Positions 33,689-40,528 of a stretch of DNA of 41,162 nucleotides are shown here, in pieces. The notes below the pieces were generated by a model. That model was given only the letters and a program-made list of their open reading frames with translations. It did not search any database and had not been told where the DNA came from. Made by a program: the position numbers and the translations under genes. The number at the start of each line of letters is the position of its first letter. Position 1 is the first letter of the stretch. The stretch is from Acidaminobacter hydrogenoformans DSM 2784 (GTDB taxonomy: Bacteria > Bacillota > Clostridia > Peptostreptococcales > Acidaminobacteraceae), in assembly GCF_900103005.1 (NCBI RefSeq), contig NZ_FMWL01000004.1, positions 219,041 to 260,202 on the forward strand. The letters are read 5' to 3'.

Positions 33689-34258
33689 GTGCCTGCCACC
33701 GTGAAATACAATCATTCAATCGTCATTGACCGGCCCAGGGGCAAGGTTCTGGAGCTCATGACGGAAACGGAGCACCTGCCAAAGTGGCAGCGGGGTCTGG
33801 CCAAAGTGGAGACCTTAGAGGGGGAGCCCTTCACGCTGAGCGCGAAGACGCGGCTCGTCTTCGACACGGGCAAGAAGTCTCTGGAAATGACGGAAACCTT
33901 GGTCGATATGCGCCTTCCAGATGCCTACACGGCTATTTACGAAACTGAGGAGCTCTGGAACCGAGTCACCAACATGTTTTCTGAGGTCGACGGAAAAACT
34001 CTTTGGACGACTGAAAACGAATTCGTCTTCAGCGGCATGATGCGCTACCTTGGACCGCGCATGAAAAAGTCCTTTATAAAGCGCACCGAGTACGAAATGG
34101 CCAGGTTTAAGGAATTTGTCGAGACCCATGACCAGCCCGAGCCGCTGGAATCCGACTTGCAGCCTGCGTCTCAAGAGACTTTGGAGCCACATGAAGCTTT
34201 CGAGCCACATGAAGCTTTCAAGTCTCACGAACCGCTCGACACAACTCAACACGAATAA
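33689..34258 (+). CDS. SRPBCC (START-like) family protein
   Basis: The 189-residue protein fits the polyketide cyclase/START-like fold: a typical opening strand (VKYNHSIVIDRPRGKVLELMTETEHLPKW), a central beta region and a final long helix (FIKRTEYEMARFKEFVE). Ligand and function are unknown. The C-terminal 35 residues are a low-complexity tail with tandem PHEAFEPHEAF units, probably disordered. The start is uncertain: GTG at 33689 (used here) or GTG at 33701, both after AAGGAAGGGG. Confidence 0.7.
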   Translation: MPATVKYNHSIVIDRPRGKVLELMTETEHLPKWQRGLAKVETLEGEPFTLSAKTRLVFDTGKKSLEMTETLVDMRLPDAYTAIYETEELWNRVTNMFSEVDGKTLWTTENEFVFSGMMRYLGPRMKKSFIKRTEYEMARFKEFVETHDQPEPLESDLQPASQETLEPHEAFEPHEAFKSHEPLDTTQHE

Positions 34259-34273
34259 GATTGGGGTGATGAC

Positions 34274-35098
34274 GTGGAGCTATACAAGAAATCCGGGCAA
34301 CCGCTGAAAGTTCTTAATTTGCTTTTTTTCGCAGGGACTCTGGCGGTGAACGCCCTCGCGAATATTTTGCCCTTTAACGGGTTGACCACGGGGGAGGTTT
34401 CGGATGATTTCAGAAACCTATTCACGCCGGCGCCCATCACGTTTTCCATTTGGGGGCTCATTTATCTGCTGTTAGGACTTTTCGTCCTCTATCAGCTGGG
34501 GTGGACGTCTGCGGGGAAACGGGGCGTCTCCCGGGTTACGGCGGATATTGGGCCGCTGTTCATCATCAGCTCCGTGGCCAACATGGCCTGGATCTACTTC
34601 TGGCATTATCAGGAGCTGGCGCTGACGCTGCTGTTCATGCTGGTGTTGCTGGTTTCCCTTATTGGCATATACCTCAGGCTGCAGGATACAAAGCGGGAGC
34701 GCTATGGCATGATGACTGTGCTGGTGGACCTGCCGTTTTCTATTTACCTGGGGTGGATCAGCGTCGCGACCATTGCCAACTTTGCGGCATTTTTCGTCAG
34801 TATTGAGTGGAACGCATTTGGACTGTCACCCGTGCTTTGGACGGTGACCGTGATGGCCGTAGCCGTGCTGCTGGGCGTGCTCGCCATTTACAAAAACCGC
34901 GAATATGCCTATGCGCTGGTGATCGTTTGGGCTTTTGTGGGAATCTACCTCCAGCATAGGGATTACTGGGCAGGGCAGTATCCAGCGATTCAGTATGCAG
35001 CTATAGGGGGGGCGGCTGTACTCGTGGTGTTTGGACTGCTCACGGCCTTTGGCTTTGGGCAGGGGCGGCGGAGCCGTAAGACTTCGCGCCGGTATTGA
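34274..35098 (+). CDS. TspO/MBR-like tryptophan-rich sensory protein homologue
   Basis: The 274-residue membrane protein has about eight hydrophobic helices. VNALANILPFNGLTTGEVSD, FTPAPITFSIWGLIYLLLG, NMAWIYFWHYQ and LPFSIYLGWISVATIAN match the long TspO-like proteins common in Firmicutes, which are larger than classical 160-residue TspO. The ligand is unknown. The start is a GTG at 34274 after GGGGTGAT. It lies 15 bases after the SRPBCC gene and is likely cotranscribed. Confidence 0.8.
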   Translation: MELYKKSGQPLKVLNLLFFAGTLAVNALANILPFNGLTTGEVSDDFRNLFTPAPITFSIWGLIYLLLGLFVLYQLGWTSAGKRGVSRVTADIGPLFIISSVANMAWIYFWHYQELALTLLFMLVLLVSLIGIYLRLQDTKRERYGMMTVLVDLPFSIYLGWISVATIANFAAFFVSIEWNAFGLSPVLWTVTVMAVAVLLGVLAIYKNREYAYALVIVWAFVGIYLQHRDYWAGQYPAIQYAAIGGAAVLVVFGLLTAFGFGQGRRSRKTSRRY

Positions 35099-35130
35099 TT
35101 TGAGATAATTATTAAGTTCAAAAATGTTTC

Positions 35131-35174
35131 AAGGCCGTCGGCAGAGTGTTCTGCTTCGACGGCCTTGCTTTTTT
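35131..35174 (+). terminator. Rho-independent terminator after the TspO-like gene
   Basis: A perfect 9-bp stem (AAGGCCGTC at 35131-35139, GACGGCCTT at 35158-35166) is followed by GCTTTTTTT. Confidence 0.85.
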
Positions 35175-35180
35175 TGTTTA

Positions 35181-35317
35181 GTGGATGCGGGGGATGGGGG
35201 GCGAATGACCATTGCCAAAAAAATATTTTAAGGATTTTGCCGATGGTCCCGCTTTCCACAACTTCGCAGGTCTGACCCCCTCGGTATGCCATAGGACATT
35301 TATGCAGGTCTGACCCC
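35181..35317. repeat. Inverted pair of family B repeats and two family A repeats
   Basis: A family B copy (GATGGGGGGCGAATGACCAT, then TGCCAAAAAAAT) is followed by an inverted core TTTTGCCGATGGTC, giving a 14-bp hairpin with two mismatches (35207-35248). Family A copies are at 35269-35281 and 35306-35317, between this hairpin and the 3' end of the minus-strand DUF3298 gene. Confidence 0.75.
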
Positions 35318-35322
35318 CTCGG

Positions 35323-37044
35323 TTAATCAAAAATCGTCAAATGTTCGCTGCCCAAATCCTCATAAGGGAGGTTCATATAGCCGTAATCGCCAAGCTCAGG
35401 GAAATAACACTCAAGGCCCGTGTGACCTATGGAGAGCATGGGGTTTGCCAGCTGGCTTTTTTCGACGGTGGGATAGCCATACTGAAGCGCCTGTTTATTG
35501 TAGGCGTCGGTGAGAAGGGCGTCGTAGTCGAGGCCGGGCTGGAAGCAATCTTCCAGGGTGATCTGGCGACCATCGGCATAAAAGCTGGTGAAAAAGATGG
35601 GATTCTGGGCGTGGCTTTGGGGCAATGATTTTCGGAGTGAAAAGGCGTCGTTTATAGCAGGTCTGACCCCCTCATCACTCGCAGCATCCTTCACGGGCGC
35701 ATTGGTATAAACGGCGTGGCGCAGCGTGGTGAAGGGGCCGACCTTGATGACGTCCAGGGAGATTTCGCAGTAGGGCTCCTCGCCAGGCCTGAGGGTGCCG
35801 GTAAATTCGAGGGTTTTCAAGAACTGCCGGGACTCCTCTACAGCTGTCGTTGCCAAGGTGAGAAGCGGGGCGGGAAGGTCGGTGGGATAGCGGTAACTCA
35901 GGTGGGTGTTGACAGTTGGATTGAACCCGCCTTCATCACCAGCAGCGAGGTGTTCGCTTGAGAAGGTGCCGGACTGGACGAACTGCTGGTCACGGGGGCC
36001 GGTGTCGCGGTAGATGTTGGCGCCGGGACTGCTGGCAAAGCGCTGGCGGAGTGCCAGACCACCTTCAAAAGCAGCGAAGGAGAGGCTTAGATGGGCGGGG
36101 TGGAAGCCGGTGTCAAAGGCAGGGGTGTGGTGGTCGAGGACGAGAGTGATGCCCGTGGGCTGGAGGTAGAACTTCTGGTCCGGGGTCAGACCCTTGAAAG
36201 CGGTGGTCAGTGCAGGGGCCCAGCGCATGCCCATGTCAAAGCCGGGCTCCTCATCCGCTTGCTGGGCGCTGAGGAGCTTTGCAACCTCGCTGTTTACCTT
36301 TTCCATGGCAAGCGGCGGGTCCGAAAAGAGCTCTGCCAGTGCGACATCCCGGCCAGTGCGCAGGTCATAGTTGCGTGTTTCGACCCGTGAGGCGTATTCT
36401 TGCATCTTGGGTTTCGTGCTTTCTTCACCGTCACTGCTTTGAATGTCATAAGTCTTGTCGCAGTATATGACAACGGAAAGCAGGTTTTCGAAATTAAAGG
36501 CGACAAAGGCGTTAAGGTTCATAGTGACAGGGGGCGTACCCGGCGGAATCCGCTGATAGATGCCCCTGTAGGGCGGGACATAGTCTTCCATCAGGGCGCT
36601 GTATAATCTGCTGAGGTCCTCGTTGATGGCTTTTTGGACGATTTCGTCCCGGAGGCCGCTGATTTGAACCGTGCTTTTCCAAAGGGTGCCAGGGACTTCC
36701 TCTTGGGTGGTCAGGACTTCAATGGGGTTTAAATATAAGGCGTGAAACTTCTCCGGGGATTTAATGACAGGGAGCGCGGCGAGGTCCGGGACAGGTTTGG
36801 ACTGGAGGGGGTCAGCGCTAACAAGAGGGGCGTTTGCCGATGGTCGCTCATCCCCATCCACTGTCTGTTCATCAGTCTCAGAGTCAGCTGAAGTCTCAGT
36901 GCCGGACAGCCCGTTGGGTGCCTCTTGATTTCTGATGCAGCCGCTGAAGAAAAGGGAAATGCCGGTGATCAACAACAGGAGGATCAGGCCTGCCCTCCGG
37001 CGGAGGCTACAGCGGTCAGTTGTGCCATCATTTAATCCGCACAT
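35323..37044 (-). CDS. DUF3298/DUF4163-type lipoprotein
   Basis: The 573-residue exported protein starts at the ATG at 37044, which has GGAGGAG seven bases upstream and overlaps the end of the PstS-like gene by 17 bases. A lipobox signal (LLLLITGISLFFSGC) is followed by a Ser/Glu/Asp-rich linker. The repeat unit around VVIYCDKTYD and ETRNYDLRTGRDVALAELF is typical of DUF3298, and a second such unit near the C-terminus reads FYADGRQITLEDCF. This domain occurs in RsiV and PdaC-type proteins. Repeats are in frame: family B at 36832-36866 (DGDERPSANAP, linker), family A at 36182-36193 (GLTP) and 35659-35671 (GVRP). The function is not known. Confidence 0.75.
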   Translation of the reverse strand: MCGLNDGTTDRCSLRRRAGLILLLLITGISLFFSGCIRNQEAPNGLSGTETSADSETDEQTVDGDERPSANAPLVSADPLQSKPVPDLAALPVIKSPEKFHALYLNPIEVLTTQEEVPGTLWKSTVQISGLRDEIVQKAINEDLSRLYSALMEDYVPPYRGIYQRIPPGTPPVTMNLNAFVAFNFENLLSVVIYCDKTYDIQSSDGEESTKPKMQEYASRVETRNYDLRTGRDVALAELFSDPPLAMEKVNSEVAKLLSAQQADEEPGFDMGMRWAPALTTAFKGLTPDQKFYLQPTGITLVLDHHTPAFDTGFHPAHLSLSFAAFEGGLALRQRFASSPGANIYRDTGPRDQQFVQSGTFSSEHLAAGDEGGFNPTVNTHLSYRYPTDLPAPLLTLATTAVEESRQFLKTLEFTGTLRPGEEPYCEISLDVIKVGPFTTLRHAVYTNAPVKDAASDEGVRPAINDAFSLRKSLPQSHAQNPIFFTSFYADGRQITLEDCFQPGLDYDALLTDAYNKQALQYGYPTVEKSQLANPMLSIGHTGLECYFPELGDYGYMNLPYEDLGSEHLTIFD

Positions 37045-38104
37045 AGCCAGTCTCCTCCGCGAGGGTCTGACCCCCACTGCTCAAAAGCCAGTCCACCACT
37101 TGTCGTGCCGGGCTGTCCTCTGGCTCGTCATGCCGTACCACAGCATAGTAGGCGGTTGTAAAAGGGTAGGTGCCTGCCGTGATGGCCTCAGGCGTCGGCG
37201 CCACGCCATCGATCTCAAGCAGCTTGATGTTCTCCGCACCCCACATATCCATGACGAAATAATAGTAGGAGTAGCCCAGAGCCCCCTCACCATTTTCAAA
37301 GCTGGCAACAGCATCGATCAGCATGCCCATCTCAGCTATGACTTGCTCCATAGGCGGTTCCATGGGGGTCAGACCCGCCATGACCATATCCAAAAATCCC
37401 GTCTGACTGCCAGAGTTCAGCGGACGCTGATAGGGGATGATGTCGAGATTCGCTCCACCCACCTCGCTCCATTTTGTGATCTCTCCGGTGTAGATCTTTT
37501 GAAGTTCTGAGGGGGTCAGACCTGCTACGGAGTTCTCCGCATTGACCAGAAACACAAAGGCTTCACTGACCACCGGAATAATATCGAGAACCACTCCGGA
37601 AGACTTAGCCAAGGCAAATTCCTCTGCGGAAGGGTAGGTGACGAAAATAAGGTCGGCCTTCTTTTCAATCAGATTGACGTAGGCCTGATGAGTTTTGTTG
37701 TGAAGTATATAAGGACGCGCTTCTTCGACAGACATGTCCATCAGCTCAGCAGCAACAGCCTCGGAGAGTGGAATCGTCACCGTGGAGCCGTCGATTCGGG
37801 GATAGGTTTCGGGCGTGAAGGTGGGGCGAAGTTCCGAGGAGGTCTGACCCCCATCATTCCCCTCGGTATCGCCGCCAGATTCCGAGGAGGTCTGACCCCC
37901 GTTTTCACCCCCGTTTTCCGCCTGGGTCTGACCCCCGTCCACCGCACCCTCCTGTTCCCGACTGCAGCCGCCAAACACTAAGGCCGTCAAGATTATCAAA
38001 ACAGTGATAATAATTGTCGTGATTCGGCGAAAAGGGATGGCTTCAGAAATTCCTGTTTCAACAAGCAAAATATTTCTGCGTCTTTTCGTAGAACGACCTG
38101 ACAT
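37028..38104 (-). CDS. PstS-like substrate-binding lipoprotein with repeat-built linker
   Basis: The 358-residue lipoprotein starts at the ATG at 38104 (GGAGG eight bases upstream). The signal ends in the lipobox ALVFGGC. The binding domain shows YPRIDGSTVTIPLSEAVAAE, IFVTYPSAEE, LQKIYTGEITKWSEVGG and PLNSGSQTGFLD, typical of PstS-like phosphate-binding proteins, but no pst permease genes adjoin it. Six family A repeats are in frame. Three in the linker give DGGQTQAENGG, ENGGQTSSESGG and NDGGQTSSE (37841-37936), two give AGLTP (37364-37376, 37512-37523), and one gives GGQT near the C-terminus (37063-37075). The ligand could be phosphate or another oxyanion. Confidence 0.85.
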   Translation of the reverse strand: MSGRSTKRRRNILLVETGISEAIPFRRITTIIITVLIILTALVFGGCSREQEGAVDGGQTQAENGGENGGQTSSESGGDTEGNDGGQTSSELRPTFTPETYPRIDGSTVTIPLSEAVAAELMDMSVEEARPYILHNKTHQAYVNLIEKKADLIFVTYPSAEEFALAKSSGVVLDIIPVVSEAFVFLVNAENSVAGLTPSELQKIYTGEITKWSEVGGANLDIIPYQRPLNSGSQTGFLDMVMAGLTPMEPPMEQVIAEMGMLIDAVASFENGEGALGYSYYYFVMDMWGAENIKLLEIDGVAPTPEAITAGTYPFTTAYYAVVRHDEPEDSPARQVVDWLLSSGGQTLAEETGYVRIK

Positions 38105-38498
38105 TTCAAACGCCTCCATAGTTTCTGCTCAAGCAGGGTAAGTTGAACAAACAAATTGTTAAATTCTTATCTAAGAGATCCAATTTAACTATACTACCTT
38201 CAGCTGCAAACGCAAGACCTTTCAGAACCCCCTTACCAACCCAAAAGCCTTGCCGATAGTCACCCAACCCACCCCGCCGCTATACTGGAAACACCCACCA
38301 TCATCCTATTTTTTTATTGATCCCCGTTATCAATTGAATCTTTCAATTTCACGCCTTTCACACAACACGGTAAACTGTTGGTGGCTGCGCCATATTTCAA
38401 TAATTAAAAAATCTCTTAGTCAGCGGTTTATCAAAGACAATAATTAGAACGTCTCATCCGTCAACACAAAAAACTATCCCAACCCAGGAGGTCTCACA
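38105..38498. other. Divergent intergenic region with a family B repeat
   Basis: The region separates the PstS-like gene (minus) from the reductase gene (plus). A minus-strand promoter candidate is at 38188-38215, and a family B copy in minus orientation lies at 38245-38280 (GATAGTC variant). The remainder is AT-rich; no promoter for the reductase gene can be named with confidence. Its ribosome binding site AGGAGG is at about 38486-38491. Confidence 0.55.
38188..38215 (-). promoter_or_regulatory. Possible promoter of the lipoprotein operon
   Basis: On the minus strand TTGCGT (38215-38210), a 16-bp spacer and TATAGT (38193-38188) lie about 85 bases before the PstS-like start. Confidence 0.4.
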
Positions 38499-39656
38499 AT
38501 GTCCCAACAAAACTCACTGCCAGAAATCTTCGAAAGCTTTGCCGATGCTCGTAAGCAAGGCTTCCTCGCCGCCAAGGCCGTCAAAGACGCCGGCAAAAAT
38601 CTGATTGGCTATTACTGCACCTACACCCCCGTCGAGGTCATCATGGCCGCCGGCGCCGTCCCCGTTGGCCTCTGCGCCACCAGCGACGAAACCATTCCAG
38701 AGTCCGAAAAAGTCCTGCCGCGCAACTTATGCCCACTCGTCAAATCCAGCTACGGCTTCGCCGTCACCGACAAATGCCCGTACTTCTACTTCTCTGACCT
38801 CATCGTAGGCGAAAGCACCTGCGACGGCAAAAAGAAAATGTATGAGCTGCTGAACGAAGTCAAACCGACCCACGTCCTTCAGCTCCCCAATGAAAACAAA
38901 TCCGAGAGATCTCTGGACTACTTCAAAGAAGAAGTGTTTACATTCAAAGAACGCCTTGAAAAAGAATTCAACATTACCATCACAAACGAAGATCTTAAGA
39001 AAGCCATTCAACTTAAAAACCGCCAAAGAGAAACCATTAAGGAATTCTACAACCTCATGAGCCTCACGCCGCCGCCAATCAGCGGACTCGACGTCCACAA
39101 AGCCCTCTATGGTTCTGAATTCAAATTTGACAAAGAAGCACAGATTCAGGAGATGCAGGCACTCACAAAGCAAATTTACGAGACCTACAGAACGCAGGGC
39201 AGCAAAATAAAACCGGAGGCCCCAAGGATCCTCATTACCGGCTGCCCAATTGCCGGCGCCACCGAAAAAATCATCACTGCCATTGAAGAAAACGGCGGTG
39301 TTGTTGTCACCTATGAAAACTGCTTTGGCACCAAGGCCGTCGAGGAAATGATCGATGAGTCACTTGACCCCATTGAAGGCATTGCACGCAAATACCTGAA
39401 CACTCCGTGTTCTGTCATGTCCAACAACCAGGACCGACTGGACAAACTCAGCGAGCTCATTGAACGCTTCAAGGCAGACGGCGTTGTCGATGTGGTTCTC
39501 CAGGCCTGCCACACCTATAACATAGAAGGCTTCTCCGTGAAGCGTCACGTCAAGGAAAAGCACAACCTCCCATACATCGCCCTTGAGACCGACTATGCCT
39601 CCTCAGACACAGGCCAGTTAAAAACTCGCCTTGGCGCTTTTATTGAGATGCTCTAA
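38499..39656 (+). CDS. yjiM: Double-cubane-cluster anaerobic reductase (2-hydroxyacyl-CoA dehydratase-like)
   Basis: The 385-residue protein is related to the BcrC/HgdB subunits but closest, as I recognise it, to the YjiM-type single-subunit proteins that carry an Fe8S9 double-cubane cluster. Diagnostic segments are GYYCTYTPVEVIMAAGAVPVG, LPRNLCPLVKSSYGF, DKCPYFYFSDLIVGESTCDGKKKM, ITGCPIAG and VLQACHTYNIEG, with several conserved Cys. Such enzymes reduce small substrates at very low potential using electrons delivered by an ATP-driven partner. The physiological substrate is unknown. It is followed 68 bases later by its activator. Confidence 0.88.
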   Translation: MSQQNSLPEIFESFADARKQGFLAAKAVKDAGKNLIGYYCTYTPVEVIMAAGAVPVGLCATSDETIPESEKVLPRNLCPLVKSSYGFAVTDKCPYFYFSDLIVGESTCDGKKKMYELLNEVKPTHVLQLPNENKSERSLDYFKEEVFTFKERLEKEFNITITNEDLKKAIQLKNRQRETIKEFYNLMSLTPPPISGLDVHKALYGSEFKFDKEAQIQEMQALTKQIYETYRTQGSKIKPEAPRILITGCPIAGATEKIITAIEENGGVVVTYENCFGTKAVEEMIDESLDPIEGIARKYLNTPCSVMSNNQDRLDKLSELIERFKADGVVDVVLQACHTYNIEGFSVKRHVKEKHNLPYIALETDYASSDTGQLKTRLGAFIEML

Positions 39657-39724
39657 TTCGGCAAACCACTCAAACAAAAATCAAAAAATGAAACCACGAC
39701 ACATCCCGGAAAGGAAATGACCTC

Positions 39725-40486
39725 ATGATCCACATGGGCATAGATATTGGGTCGGTGTGCGCTAAGGGCGCCGCCATCCGTGATGGACGCATGGAAAAAG
39801 TTATGCTGCCAACAGGGTGGAACATCAAAGAGACCGCGTCCCTTCTCAAGATGGCTCTGCTTGAAAAAATGGATGCAGAAGACAGCGCAGTTCGCGGCGT
39901 CGTTGCCACAGGCTATGGCCGCGTATCCATCCCTTACGCGGACAAGAAAGTCACCGAGATCACCTGCCATGCCAGGGGCGCCGTCCACCTGAATCCAGCG
40001 ACTCGCACCATTATTGACATAGGCGGACAAGACAGCAAACTGATCTCCATAGATGCCGATGGTCGCGTCCAAGACTTTGTCATGAACGACAAATGCGCTG
40101 CCGGCACCGGTCGATTTCTCCAGGTCATGGCCCACGTGCTTGAAATAGAAGTCGACGACCTCGACCAACTTGCCACACAAGGAGACCCTGTCACCATCAA
40201 CGCCATGTGCACCGTCTTCGCTGAGAGTGAAATCATTAGCTTACTGGCCCAAGGCACAGAAAAAGGCGCGATTGCCGCCGGTATCCTCAGTTCCATTTCC
40301 CAGCGCGTCCAGCATCTGTCCAGCCGCATTTCTGTTCAGGACCAGCTTCTCTTCACAGGCGGCGTATCAAACTCAGGCTACCTAAGACAGCTGCTCACCA
40401 GCAAACTTAATTTTGAAGTCCACCATCACCCCGACGCGCAATTTGCCGGTGCCATAGGTGCGGCCTTGCTTGCGCAGGAATCATAA
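39725..40486 (+). CDS. yjiL: ATP-dependent activator (2-hydroxyacyl-CoA dehydratase activase family)
   Basis: The 253-residue ASKHA-fold ATPase is a homodimer bridged by one [4Fe-4S] cluster in known members. The phosphate-binding loop GIDIGSVCAKG is at residues 5-15, DIGGQDSK near 98-105, and cluster ligands Cys124 (NDKCAAGTGRF) and Cys162 (NAMCTVFAESE) are present. It transfers electrons to the upstream double-cubane reductase upon ATP hydrolysis. GGAAAGGAAATG gives the ribosome binding site. The GCCGATGGTCGC near 40058 encodes the normal DADGRVQ and is not counted as family B. Confidence 0.92.
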   Translation: MIHMGIDIGSVCAKGAAIRDGRMEKVMLPTGWNIKETASLLKMALLEKMDAEDSAVRGVVATGYGRVSIPYADKKVTEITCHARGAVHLNPATRTIIDIGGQDSKLISIDADGRVQDFVMNDKCAAGTGRFLQVMAHVLEIEVDDLDQLATQGDPVTINAMCTVFAESEIISLLAQGTEKGAIAAGILSSISQRVQHLSSRISVQDQLLFTGGVSNSGYLRQLLTSKLNFEVHHHPDAQFAGAIGAALLAQES

Positions 40487-40512
40487 GGGACGGTTCCTTC
40501 TGTTCCTTCCAA
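40487..40512 (+). repeat. GGGACGGTTCC-type repeat remnant
   Basis: GGGACGGTTCCTTCTGTTCC directly follows the activator stop codon. It resembles short inverted repeats seen downstream of genes in other Firmicutes, related in form to the GGGACTGTCCC palindromes here. Confidence 0.4.
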
Positions 40513-40528
40513 TCAAAAGGGAAATCCA

